NCBI GenBank assembly: GCA_003049485.1
Contig: PYST01000130.1
Coordinates: 1 to 64,000, forward strand
Direction: 5' to 3'
Length of the DNA stretch: 64,000 nucleotides
DNA from: Ophioceras dolichostomum
Taxonomy: Eukaryota > Ascomycota > Sordariomycetes > Magnaporthales > Ophioceraceae
Part shown: in pieces, positions 41,682 through 53,352 of the stretch
Numbering within the stretch: position 1 is the first letter of the stretch
Layout: each line of letters opens with the position of its first letter
Translations under genes and position numbers: made by a program
Notes under the pieces: model-generated
Seen by the model: only the letters and a program-made list of their open reading frames with translations
Database searches by the model: none
Told to the model about the DNA's origin: nothing

Positions 41682-44600
41682 TTGGATGCTTATACGAAAC
41701 GAACCAAGAACAAAAATATGATATGAGGGACTTTCGGTGTACTGTTTGTTGGTGGTGGCTTTCTCCCTGGGAGTTTTCTTTGCATACACACACTCACACA
41801 AGCACGCACATTGTCTTCGCCATGGATTTGGACAACAACACTCTGTTCCGTCACCTATCTACCTACCCATTAATCTTACTCCCCCGTTTTTTCGTTTTTC
41901 CTCCTTTCTCTCTTATAGACTGAAACGAAACGATCGCACACGTTTTTCTGTTTAACGGACACAGGGTGGCAGGGTACTGGGGAAAGGATATGGATGATCT
42001 GGCCAGGTAGCTGCCTACCTAGGTAGGAAGGTACCTACCTACCTCACTGCCTCTGGCTGAGTTTTGCTGCTACCCAGTCCACGAAATTGGATCACAGAGG
42101 TATACGAGGGGTTATAACGACCAGGGCGTCAAGAGCGGGTGGGAGGAAGCAAAGATGGCTACGAGCTGCCTAGCATATTGGCAGAGCCGAGATTCCCTTT
42201 GTCTTTTTGTCCTCGCGTTTACTTTTCTTCCACCCACCCCTGACTCTCCCTGCATGCACATTGGGTTAGGATGTATAATGGATACATACTAGGGGGAGCA
42301 GGACGGCAAACGTTTGTTTTTTGGTAAACGGCACCCTGAGGACGAAGGGTTCTGGCTGGGTGAGGGTGACGGCGAAGATATTTGCACAATAGGTTGACCG
42401 GACCCAATTAGAAGACTATCGATGAACGAAACGACGGGCATCTATCTACATCACCTACTTAGTGGTTCTTGCTCTTGCTCTGGCTCCGCTCCGGTTCTGC
42501 CCCTGGCGCTCTGGACGGCGGAGTGGAGTAGACTACGTTGCTTGAGCGTATCTCTGCTTCCGGCGCATTTTGTTCTTGTCTAGGTACCTAGGTGCCCGTG
42601 TACATGGAGACGTCTCCTGTCGCTTGGAAGCCTTCAGATGAGTAACACGAGCATACTCCTGGCAACTGGCCTCTCAGGCATGTTTTTTTTTTCCCACGGT
42701 GGCATAACGGGCCGCGGTGAATCGAATCCTAGGGAATCGTGTCCAACCTGGCCGCAACAACACACTAAGCGACCTTCCCTTTGGCTACATGGACGCGAAT
42801 AGGACGAAGTCAGCTTAGATGTTTGGATGAGGATAAGCGGGATGGCTGGCTTCTGGCTCCCATCTGGTTAAACTACATCCGGCCGTACCTGATACACATC
42901 CCAATGAGACTATTCCGAAGAGGGATGGCATCCGGCCGAAATCTTTCCTCATATGTCGCATCATCCACGTTGAACTTACCTCTTTACCGGCTGAGTGGGA
43001 AGGTTGTAGAAAACGTCCTGGTTGATATATCGGCCAACTTCACGAAAAGGGTGGCCACTTATTACTGGCCCACGAACGGTTCATGGGTCCGCACGATAGA
43101 GAGAATCCTGGGACAAAACAACAACAAGCCATTTCTCCCCCTTGCTCGCCTTGTTTCCTCATCACCATCATCCTCCTCTATCCAGAAATCCTGCTTCATG
43201 TCCCAGAGTCGCGGCTCTGCGGGAGAGTCAAAGGGAGCACGGTCCCTCCCCCCAGCCTAGCCGAGCCCGCTCTCACCATCCTGCCGGTGCTAAGCATGGT
43301 CTGGTGGCTGGCCGGCCGGCCGGCCGGGGCCGGGATGAGAGGATCGCTTTCCTTGTTCCTGGCCGCCGTCGGAGTTCGGGGTCGTCCCATTCTACGCTCG
43401 CCTTTCGTGTTGGAGGAGGAGGAGGAGGAGGAGAAAAGGGGAGGCCATGGTACCGTTTTGTGGTGCTGGATGCTGGCCGGTTTGGAATCTTGCGTGCGCG
43501 TAGCAAGCAGGTATCGTACCAACGCCCCTACTTCCGAACGAACGGACGAGAGAGACAATTACCTGACCTACTAGGCCCTGAAGCCGGCCTTGGTACACAT
43601 CGCGCAATATTCCAGTGCTTTTTGTACATATATATCGATCATCATGACTGAGTTTGGGTCCGCCCACACGCGCGTCCACGCCCACGTGGGGGTCCGTCGA
43701 TGATATATACGCCGCACGCGCGGTTCTGGTGGTTTGTATGGTCGGATGAGCATACCTAGCTTGGTCGCTTGCTACAGCCTAGAGGCGAACGTCGTGACAC
43801 AGTGGCGAGGCTAATCTTTTTATCTCTTTCTTCCTTCTCTCTTTCTTGGTATGGTTCCAACTGCAGCATGCAAAGCCAGAAAGGGTTCATATTCCCCGCC
43901 AAGGCGCGTTGGGCCTATGGAAATCGGGTTCCTGCGCATATGATCCATCCCGGCGCAGCATCGAACAGCACATGCATGTTCGTTGACATGTCGTCCACAC
44001 ACGCAGCAAGGAAGGGGGTAATGGTGTGAGGGATGGGTCACAGGATCGAGAGTTGTGGCGGGTAGGGAGAGTGTGCGTGTGTGCCGCAGTGCCCGTCAAG
44101 CTCGCTTCTCTGACTGATGTTTTTTTGCGGTGTTCTGGCTCTCAAGTCTTTTTTTTTTTTTTTTTTTTTTGATTTTGACTGTGCCGTTGTCGTCCGGCGC
44201 CTCTAGTTCTCAGGTAGAGCGAAGGGAGAAACGGGCATAATCTTTAGCATTCCTTGCATTGATCAGTAAGTCACTGGTCGGGTCAGGTGGGATGGGTGGC
44301 GGCCAACACCACCAGCACTGATATCTCTTCCCTTTCGGGAAACCGACTGACTGTCTCCAGCATATTTCGCCCATTCGGGGTTGAGTGATGATTGATGATG
44401 AGTGCTGGAGTGGTCTCAACCACGTGTCACACTGCTGTTGGCAACCAAGGGCGTCAGTGGATCAAGAATCATCTCGCGGGGGACCACCAGGGATCTGGAG
44501 TCCTGAACGTTGCCTTTCTGACCGCCGAAGTTCCGGAGTCTTGTTATCCCCCGCTGTTACACTGGCGACTTTTCAGTTGTATTCCAATTATTAATGACTT

Positions 44601-47600
44601 TTTTTATCCTGTTAGTTCCTTTTGTGCGAACGATCATGGCCAGCAGTCACGGCCCCCCGTGTGCAGTGTATTCCTTCTGACTGGGATAAACTCGTCACCG
44701 ACACAACACACACGCACACACACACAGACCACATGCGGGAGACCTAACGGGATGCCGCGTCGGGTTCTTGGTTCCCCCTTCCCTTTCCGGTGTCGAGCTG
44801 TGAGAATTCCGTATTACGAATTGGTCAGCACAGGTCGGGTTTGGCCGCTGGTGCGAGCCGTACCGGCCGTCAAACTGACGTCGATCCCGAACAGGCGAGC
44901 ACAAGAGTCAAAGCGCTGTGCCATCTGTCCCCGGGGTTGACACGAGTTTGACGGTGCGATGTGATATGACCGAGGGCGCCCGTGAATGGAGGGCTCCAGA
45001 GAGAAGAAAGACCTCTTCCGGGCGATGAACTCGAACTGGAAATTGCCGTGTGTCGGATGGATGGGCCCGTAGACCGGCCACCAGCCGAGGAAGTACGAAA
45101 CCAAAAAGGGAACAAATTGTTGAGAGTCCTTCATCTTCGCCCCTTTTTTTGCCTCTTCGCCTCCTCAGTCAGGGCTCGCTCATGAGGACTCATCAGGACT
45201 CCAGGTAATAAGTGATGAGTGAATTCTGGTGCACACCCTTCCCATCCGTTGCCCACTTGTCCGTTCCTGAGAGGCTGAGCATGGAGCCGGGACTGGTGGA
45301 ACCACCCCTGTGAGACGATTTGTGCGGGTGGGCACAGTTTCCAAAAAAGAAACTGAGGGAGCACAACTGGCACTGTTCCTTTTTTTTTCCTTTTTCCCCC
45401 CCTTCCTGACGCGTCTCCCATTTTCTTGGGACCACCACTAATATACCTATTGGTAGGGTTTGTTTTTTGTTTCGGATCACTAAGATTTGCTCAGGCCAAC
45501 AAGAGCTCGAGACGCGAAATAGCTTGTAAAGTCGGCAGAGAAATCGTCCATAGAATCCAGAGAATTGTTCTCTTCGTTCCATTTCGAGATTTTCCCCGCG
45601 GAACCGACCCGGCGTCTCCCCCTGGTTGGCGTTGGATTGCCGATGACAAAAGGTGGGGTATGCTCCCTCGCCGATGGACCAAAACTCCACGCAGGGAAGA
45701 TGGAAAAGCGATGAGGGAGTCCGCCCCGATGCAGAACCGTTTACGGAATATTTTATGACCCCAAGGAGATCGACTTGGGAGTAACGGTGAGGGAACATCG
45801 TGAGATACTTCAAACACGTGGCACACCCGCGAGACATTTGTTGTTGGATGAGTGTCCCCGAAGTACACCTCAAGTACCCTCGCCTCTTCGATTATGTTCT
45901 GCCTCACAATCTCGCCACCATGGTCGATGGGTGATGCTCTTCCGCGAATGGCAGAGCTGGAAGCGGTCAAGTGAGCACGTGTGCCAGCGAACTATCCTGC
46001 AGTGTCTGCACGTACCATTGCAGGTGCCAGCGTGAATGTGCACTGGCGCTGGCTGAAGTTGACCCGTGGAGAACAGGTGAAATGAGGATGAGAATTTGGC
46101 ATGTTCATCTCGGTGCCCGTGGGTGGCCATCGAAACGCGTCAGGTGATAGAGAGCAGTCCTTTCCTGGCTGCGAGAGAACGGGGAACACGAAGGGAAACA
46201 TGATAGCTTCGATGATGCCGTCAGTGAGGTCCACCCTCTTTCCAGGTTGGCCTGGCCTCCACGAACAGACAAGTTGCACAGGCTGCCTGGAGCAACGAAG
46301 CACTTGAACTGTAACTGTGCGCTTGACTGCTCTAGGACTGGTCTGGAGCAAAACAAGGAGCTCGTTAACTGTAGAAAAAAAGATACGTAGAATTAAAAAT
46401 TATTCCAGAAAGTCATCAGCGGCGATAGTCGTAGTCAAAATACCTGCTGTGGGATTGATTTTCTTTCATCAATCGATTCTTTGGATTGGTCTCGGCCGCA
46501 TTTTAGAAATCGCACGGGTTTGCCACATTATTTCCAACGCTCCAGAGATTCTCAGGCGAGAATCTTTGCCTGTTCCTGGGCGCCGGCCGTGCTCAAGCTC
46601 TGTGCGAAGTTCCAGTCCTTCTCCTCGGGAACGAACCCCTGCTCAGCCGCCCGCCCTTGCTGGGCTCCTCTTAGCTCAGACAACATAGAACTTTTTCGAG
46701 TGAGAATCTGGACTGAGGGTTTTAGGTGCACGACAGCTCTCCCGAGGTCCCGCCTGGCGCCCCAACAACAAAACAACAGTGTGCTCCTCCCCCAAAAACC
46801 GCCCTGTCCTGCTGCTTCAAGTTGCTGGTGCACACCACCTTTTGGTCTATTCTGGTGACTAGCACATGGCAAGTAACGGCACCCCCAAGCCAACTCGCGA
46901 GCTGACCTGACTTCCCAAGCCACGACATCATTAATATTTTGATCGAACCCAATCACACCCTCCTTCAGGACCGTGTTGCGACAGACTTTGCCTCGTCAAA
47001 GAGAATTCGCCCTCCCACTTACTTCGATTCCTGTTTCCAGTCCATTTCAATCTGAGAGCACCAGCCAGTGCGTTTGCAGTTGACTTGCAGCGGATTTTGC
47101 AACTGCCAACTCCAGTGACTGGCCTCTTTGCCTGAATTCTGCTGTGGTGTCACAGACTGACGTATCCCTTCCTCCGTCCTGCGTGCGCGTTCCCCTTCGC
47201 CAGTCATCACTCACTGGACCTCGAACTCTTCGCCTGGCTGGGACGTCCCTTTTCTCCGCCGGAGTGGCCCGTTTTGGGCCGTTGGATCACAGCCTGTCGC
47301 AGCAGTAGCAGCAGTCCAGTCAGTCCGTCGTGCGCCGACCGACCGTCCACGACGACCGCTAAGCTGCTGTTGCTGTGTTTTGGCTTCTGTTGGGTGCTTG
47401 GGCGCTGGAACTTTCTCCTCGATTGACACCCCAACATCAACAACAACTGAACGCATTCCCTCCGACGAACACCCAGGGGAGCAATCCACGACCATAAGCA
47501 CCTTCAACACCAACAACCTCTCGACCTTGAACCGCATCCGCCTAGCTTGTCCCTACCGACGTGCATGCGTTCCCGTCCACGATGATTCAGCCCTTAGGTC

Positions 47601-47723
47601 GGTCTAGTCGATTTCGAGCAAGTTAAGACACACCGGAGCTTTTGGAATGACGGTTGAGCCGAGCCGCCTTCATTCCTTACAAACTTTTAGACTTCGTCGA
47701 CGACCACCACCCTCAAAACCACG
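41682..47723. other. Gene-free 6-kb intergenic region
   Basis: The longest gap of the window. It contains palindromic TACCTA clusters (42006-42047), the 12-bp palindrome CTAGGTACCTAG (42580-42591), a GGCC run (about 43311-43331), a 22-T tract (44149-44170), a CA-rich repeat (about 44701-44727), and the CT-rich probable leader of the VAC7-like gene (about 47000-47723). The longest open frame (45193-45873, minus) shows no family features. No tRNA, rRNA or recognisable snRNA was seen. Confidence 0.5.
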
Positions 47724-47916
47724 ATGGATCGGTCAACGACCGCCGCCGGGAATGGAGCCGCTGGCAAATCCCAAATCCCGGCTGCCGGTCGCGAGACGTC
47801 GAGCGCCTCTAGAACGGACGCACAGTCCGCCAGACCCACGGCGCAATCCTCGACCGCGTCGTCCGTTACGAGCTCCCCTCTCCCCTCGAGGGAGACATCC
47901 CCCACCCGGTCACTGA
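47647..47916 (+). promoter_or_regulatory. Upstream ORF overlapping the VAC7-like start codon
   Basis: An ATG at 47647 opens an 89-codon frame that runs past the main start at 47724 in a different frame and ends at 47916. If transcription starts upstream, ribosomes using it could not initiate at the main ATG without leaky scanning. The context TTGGAATGA is weak, so bypass is likely. Whether the mRNA includes this ATG is unknown. Confidence 0.35.
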
Positions 47917-50855
47917 GGGCCTCGATCGCGGCCGCCAGAAATCCTCCATCTGGTGTAACAGGCCCGGGAAACCGGTCGCGCAAAAACAGCCAGCAAGATC
48001 TAAGTCCTTCACGCCCGCCAAAGTCGAGTGCTTCGGCAACAACAACCGTGCCGACGTCAAAATCCATCTCCGCGGCCACGACACCGACGTTACTCCCGGT
48101 CGCGACCGCGGACGCCAGCAACATCAAAGCTCCCATTCCCCAGAAGTCTCCCGCCACGCTGGAGCACCTGCGCGACACCCCTCGCTGGCCCGTGTCGCCC
48201 AGGTTAAAATCCCCGCCACCATTGTTAAACAAGCCGAACCTCGGCCCGTCACGGAAAGGCGACCACGACCAGACGACGCCGACAATAAACCTTCAGCGAC
48301 CGACCCCCCCCATGAACTATCCAGATACCCCAAGCCAGTCAGATGCCGAGCTCGATGACGGCCATCTGCAGAGCGGAACGCGGACTCCTGCACGAGGGAG
48401 CACTTCCACATTAGAAACCGTCCAGGAAGCTAGTCCGTTGGGGTCGCCTCACGCCGTTAACGCCGCGTTGGAAAGGCTGGAAGACAGTTTGATCTCGGAC
48501 ACAAGCTCACAGGCGGACGCTTCCGAGGTGCCTGGAGGCACCGCACCCGCGAGGGTTACCAAGACGCGACAGGCCCTCGTGCAATCCCACAATGAGAGCG
48601 GCAGCGACAGTGGTAGCGTCAAGGCGGAGCGCCGGCCCGGTGCGACCTCGGCGCCGCCGCCCTCATTAACGAGCCGACAGTCCAGCACGTCCACGATCAC
48701 GAAGCCTGCTGCGGGCAAGGGAAAGCCCAGCGAGGGCACTGTCAAGACCATGACGGTCGAGACCGAAACGGTCACGTCAATACCGCAGGTAGCAGTCGCG
48801 CCCACCAGCATGCAGGGTACGAACGGCAGCCTCAGGACGAAGCCGAGCTCCGAGACGATCCGGCCGAAGAAGGAGAAGAAGAAGCCGAGCAAGAAGCAGC
48901 AGGCCATCCAGTCGAACGCGGCGTCATCTAAGGCGGACAACTTCGAGGCCAAGATCGCCAGCGCCGTGGACGAGGCCGACACGTCGGACTCGGAGGAGAC
49001 CTTCGTCTACGACTCCAACCCACCCGACGGCCGCGACCGGCCGCTCACTAACCGCTTCCACTCGCGCACGCCGAGCGCAACCTCGATGGTGAGCCAGGTG
49101 GACCGCAACGGCATGCGGTCGATCCACAGCGTCATGGAGGGCGGCGGCGGCGGCGGCGGCGGCGGTCTCCCCGGCGGCGTCGGCGCCACCGTGATGGGCG
49201 GTGTGATGCCCTCGTCCACGGGCGGGATGAAGAAGAAGAAGTTCTCCAACACGTTCACCGCCACCTCTGGTACCGACAGCGGGTTTGGGGGCGATGACGA
49301 GGGAGGGCCCGCGAGGGGAGGCCATATCGGTTCGTCTCGTGGGACCACCCCCCGCCACCCGGCGCACATAGGGCTGTGGGGCCGCAACGGCGGCGGCGGG
49401 AACGGGCACACGTACCTGTTCGACAGCGAGTCGCCATTCATCGGCGGCAGCTCGCGGGGTAGGCCCTCGCCGCACGTCAACAGCGCCAGCGGCGGCATGC
49501 GCCAGTCCCCCGGCCCGCCCAGCCCGCGGTTCGTGGCAGCGGGAGGACGGGGCGGCGGCCTTGGCGTCACCGGCGCCGGCGTCATGGGCAGCGGTGGCGG
49601 TGGTAGTGGCGGTGGTGGTGGTGGCGGCGGCAGCAGCAGCAAGCGCGGCTCGCAGTCGGGCTACGACCTGGACGACACCACCACCGGCGCCGACGATGAG
49701 CACACGCCCCTGATCCCCTCGTCGCTGCGCTCCTCGCGCTCCCGGCGCTCCACCGGAGGCAGCGGGCTCAACGCCGTTGCCCGGTACCACCACTCCCTCG
49801 CCGTGTCCGGCCGGGGCCACCCCGGCGCCGCCTACCACTCCTCCTCGCACCACCCGCAGTCGCTGCTGAACCGCATGGCGAGCTGCCTGGTGCTGACCGT
49901 CATGCTGCTGCTCGTCGTGTCGGGGGCCATCGGCTTCATGTTCGCGACGTCGCAGCCGCTGACCAACGTCGAGCTGGTCAAGATCGCGAACGTCATCGCG
50001 TCCGAGCAGGAGCTCATGTTCGATATGACGGTGAAGGCGCAGAACCCCAACGTCGTCGTTGTTGTTGTGGACTCGTCCGACCTGGAGATCTTCGCGAAGA
50101 GCCAGCATGCGGGGACGGATGGGGAGTGGTGGCGGAGGCCGTCTAAGCCTAGGCCTAGTAGGCCTGGGTTGGAAGGGAATAGTGGTTCTTTTGCTGCGCG
50201 GAGGGCTGCTGCGACTGGTATGGGTCAACGAGAGGAGGAGGACGATGAAGACGGTATAGAAGTAGAGGAGGTCGAAAACGACTGGCAACTCATCAACGGC
50301 CCACGCCCACTCGACGCGCTCTCCCCGCCACCAGACGATTCCTCCCCGCCGCTCGACGACACCGCGCCTAACATGCGCCTCGGCACGATCCGCGAGCTGG
50401 ACCAGCCGTTCTCGTTCGAGGGCTCGTTCTTCAACAAGGGCTCCTCGGTGTCGAGGGGCTCGCTGAGGCTCAACAGGCCCGGGAACGGCACGGAGTCCGG
50501 GGCGGAGCGGTGGAGCCGGATCCTGGAGGACGAGTTCGACCTGATCCTGAAGGGGGTGCTGAAGTACTCGCTGCCGATGAGCCAGCGGGTGCGCACGATC
50601 GCCATCTCGGGTCGGACGAGGGTCAAGCCGAACTCGGCGACGAATCCGGGGGATGATGAGGATGATGGTGATGGTGATGGTGATGGCGGTGGCAAGGGTG
50701 ATAAGGGTGGTAAGGGTAAGGATGGTGTTGGGGATGGGGATAAGGAGGCGAAGTTGTTTGGGAGGAGGGTGCCGGTTAGGATTAGTGGTGGTGGAGTATC
50801 GGGAGCGGGGAGGTTACGGTCAGCTTCTTCTGGGGAGGGGGAACAAGTTGTTTGA
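47724..50855 (+). CDS. VAC7: Vac7-like vacuolar membrane regulator of PI(3,5)P2 synthesis
   Basis: Intronless, 1043 residues. Yeast Vac7 is an integral vacuolar-membrane protein that activates the Fab1 lipid kinase complex, raising PI(3,5)P2 for vacuole fission and osmotic response. Matching architecture: a very long Ser/Thr/Pro-rich, mostly disordered N-terminal part (1-700) with a Lys-rich patch (KPSKKQQ, about 388-394), the segment SDSEETFVYDSNPP (about 419-432) and poly-Gly runs (about 472-480, 634-645). One transmembrane helix follows (about 719-741, ASCLVLTVMLLLVVSGAIGF), then the family-like stretch QPLTNVELVKIANVIASEQE and FDMTVKAQNPNVVVV. The C-terminal region is presumably lumenal and ends with acidic GDGDGDGGGKGDKGG repeats. 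The single C-terminal TM plus the following block identify it; the N-terminal half would be uninformative alone. Antisense frames opposite it are shadows. Confidence 0.88.
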   Translation: MDRSTTAAGNGAAGKSQIPAAGRETSSASRTDAQSARPTAQSSTASSVTSSPLPSRETSPTRSLRASIAAARNPPSGVTGPGNRSRKNSQQDLSPSRPPKSSASATTTVPTSKSISAATTPTLLPVATADASNIKAPIPQKSPATLEHLRDTPRWPVSPRLKSPPPLLNKPNLGPSRKGDHDQTTPTINLQRPTPPMNYPDTPSQSDAELDDGHLQSGTRTPARGSTSTLETVQEASPLGSPHAVNAALERLEDSLISDTSSQADASEVPGGTAPARVTKTRQALVQSHNESGSDSGSVKAERRPGATSAPPPSLTSRQSSTSTITKPAAGKGKPSEGTVKTMTVETETVTSIPQVAVAPTSMQGTNGSLRTKPSSETIRPKKEKKKPSKKQQAIQSNAASSKADNFEAKIASAVDEADTSDSEETFVYDSNPPDGRDRPLTNRFHSRTPSATSMVSQVDRNGMRSIHSVMEGGGGGGGGGLPGGVGATVMGGVMPSSTGGMKKKKFSNTFTATSGTDSGFGGDDEGGPARGGHIGSSRGTTPRHPAHIGLWGRNGGGGNGHTYLFDSESPFIGGSSRGRPSPHVNSASGGMRQSPGPPSPRFVAAGGRGGGLGVTGAGVMGSGGGGSGGGGGGGGSSSKRGSQSGYDLDDTTTGADDEHTPLIPSSLRSSRSRRSTGGSGLNAVARYHHSLAVSGRGHPGAAYHSSSHHPQSLLNRMASCLVLTVMLLLVVSGAIGFMFATSQPLTNVELVKIANVIASEQELMFDMTVKAQNPNVVVVVVDSSDLEIFAKSQHAGTDGEWWRRPSKPRPSRPGLEGNSGSFAARRAAATGMGQREEEDDEDGIEVEEVENDWQLINGPRPLDALSPPPDDSSPPLDDTAPNMRLGTIRELDQPFSFEGSFFNKGSSVSRGSLRLNRPGNGTESGAERWSRILEDEFDLILKGVLKYSLPMSQRVRTIAISGRTRVKPNSATNPGDDEDDGDGDGDGGGKGDKGGKGKDGVGDGDKEAKLFGRRVPVRISGGGVSGAGRLRSASSGEGEQVV

Positions 50856-53352
50856 GGTTCTCGTTGCTTCGTCCTCGTTGCTTCGTCCTCGTTTGAAGAG
50901 ATGCCGAGCAGAGGACCCCTCCCCTTCTCAAGTACGCCCTTTCGTTATCTTGTTGGGAAATCTACCTGGTGGCAGTTGACATTTTTTGTACTGGCCCCTT
51001 ATGCCTGGTGTTGTTTTTTCTTCCTTTCCCACCTTCTCTCTCTGTCTTTTTCGTCACTCCCTGGTGTTTTTTGTCTTTGATTTCTGGGAGTCTACGGGGC
51101 AACACATTTATATCCCCTTTTCACGATCATCATTCCATCGTCATCACTCGAAGAAAAAAACAAAAAGCGACAGGCGTCCAAGACATCCTCACGGAAAATA
51201 TCACAACTTTTATCCAATACCATGATTTCTACTGAACCCCAGTTTCTTGCATTCTCAAGATATCCTTTCTTCCTTTCGTTATATCCCAAGCTGTTTTTTT
51301 TTTCTTAGCTCCCCAAAAAATGATATTTCCTCCTCTCTTGTTATCATGAAATTAGACACAAATCATAGCCCCAAAACTGCCTGCCTACCTACCTTACCCG
51401 GTACTTACCATCAAGAAGACTGACTGGCCTTGTCGGCCCTTTCTTTTGTCTCATCTGTTGTTCGTCCTCTCTAACGTTTAACCATGTCTCATGAGTCTGT
51501 CTTCATTAGGCCTTGTATGATTTGTGCGGAGTGATACCCGGTTAGGTATCTTGCCTGCGTCAGGGATCTAGGCGGTATTTGGATGGACTGAAAAGGATGG
51601 AGGATCAAAACGCATGCGCGCGTGAAAAAACATGTACAGGAAAAGAGCAAAAGCAAGGGAACAGACGGGCAAAAATGCAGGTGAGGACTCGGTGTTTCAG
51701 AGCAACACGGTGGCTGTCACGATCTTTTTTATACCATATCGAGCGAGGCAACAGTCCCATGGGGTCTGATTATAAGGGTTATCCTAAAGTGGATTTTGTT
51801 TTCCCTCTTTTTCCTCACTCCTTTGCCTGTTATTATAACCTTTACGATGATAACTACCTACCCATTTTCTTCCACTTTTTCTCGGTTTCAAACACTCATA
51901 GGGGAAAAGCGAGATTGATACACACACACTCCATGAGGACCGAACCCAAAGGATGGGCCTTCATCGGGAGGCAGTACTTTGTTTTCCTCATCATTCCATT
52001 GGAAGTAAGGTAAGGAAGGCCAGGGGCCGACGAACGGCCAATGCGGTAGCGAAATGTGGGCATTAGGACTTGGATATTATAGAAACACACCGGCTGGTAG
52101 GCGGGAAGTCAGACAGAATGGAGGCATGGGTAGGAGATGGAAATCAGGTTGCCTAAGGATGTGGGATATGGGTGTTTTCCTAGTTGGTGGCCGGTTTGGC
52201 ATCACCACCATCAACACGCCTGGGAGATAATACCATCATCACTCGCTCGTTCTCCGAGAACCCCTCTAATAACTCACTCGACCCTCCTCTGTCCTTCTCG
52301 ATCATGCCTTTCTCTTTAGGTAGATAACATACCTGAGCCTGTACTGCACCCTTCGGTTGTTAAATTGGCAGGGGAGGAATTGGAATGGAGTTTATGGCCT
52401 TGGGTTGGACTGGAACAGCCGCCACCGACGGCCACGGGGTCTTCATACTGATGGCTGGTGGGCGGGAAGAGGGACAATAATGGGTTTCTTTTCGCACATA
52501 TATACTTCGCACATAGTTGCCCGATCACAAACGACGGAAAGACGAGACAAAAACCGGTGGAGGAAGAGAAAAGGATCACTGTTTGGTATTTGTAATGGGC
52601 CTCGTATGTCGGAACCTATGTAATGTCTTGTAGCGAACGAGGGAGACATGGATTGAGAGCATCTAGGAAGGGTTGGCTTTCGCTGGTTTCGCTGGTGCGG
52701 CACGAGGCTGCCGTGGGCACCAGACGGTGCAGCCAGCTCGGAGCTAGTCCGTGGGCACGCTCGCTGCATGGGGACGGAGATAGTCTATAGCGACTGGCAA
52801 CCACTGAATCACATCGAACAAAAAAAAAAGAAAAAAAAGGTTAATTCAATTCGCCCATCTCTTATCTTGCTGTTCATATCTGGTACCTAGTCAGATGAGG
52901 CCATCATGTGAGAGCCTACCTCGCAACTTCCTATCATATGGGAGACAACGCACATATCATGTGGGAGTATCCGGCATTCTGGTTCGTCGTTTTATTTTCG
53001 TTGGTTGTCGTCAGACGCAGATCAGGCACCCGGCTCTTTCAGTGAGGCGGAGCACTGGACGCCTGAAGAAGTATCCCTACCTTGGTGGAGCGGTTAATTT
53101 ATGCGATACCGAAGTATCAATACAAAAAACGGACCCCTGAATCCTGCCGCTAACACCCAACCTGAAGCGGGTGGGTTGACGAATCCTGAACCGGGCGCTG
53201 CTGCTCACTCCCTCGCTGCCGACTGACGCCCGTTCTTTGTGCAATGGTACCTACAGTACCGAGATTCCCTTTCTTTGATGGAGGTGCCGATAGTGATAGT
53301 GAACGTACCTATGTAGCTCTTTTCAGCCAACAACAGTGTGACTTGCTGGCAC
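50856..53352. other. Gene-free intergenic region
   Basis: 2.5 kb between two plus-strand genes. It contains a duplicated TCGTTGCTTCGTCC stretch just after the VAC7-like stop (50864-50890), T-rich runs, TACC motifs (51381-51393) and A-rich tracts near 52820-52838. No convincing coding frame. Confidence 0.5.

Noticed and set aside
42700..42760. tRNA-like B-box (AATCGAATCC)
   Set aside because: No matching A-box, T-arm or acceptor stem pairing can be formed around it.
44149..44170. 22-T tract as the tail of a reverse-transcribed insertion
   Set aside because: No flanking target duplication was found and no recognisable upstream element; treated as a simple homopolymer.
45193..45873. 226-codon minus-strand frame in the 6-kb gap
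   Set aside because: No motif, atypical composition and no intron or promoter context; consistent with a chance frame.
48924..50288. 454-codon frame antisense to the VAC7-like gene
   Set aside because: Shadow frame, mostly Arg/Ala/Gly from poly-Gly codons on the sense strand; no domain.
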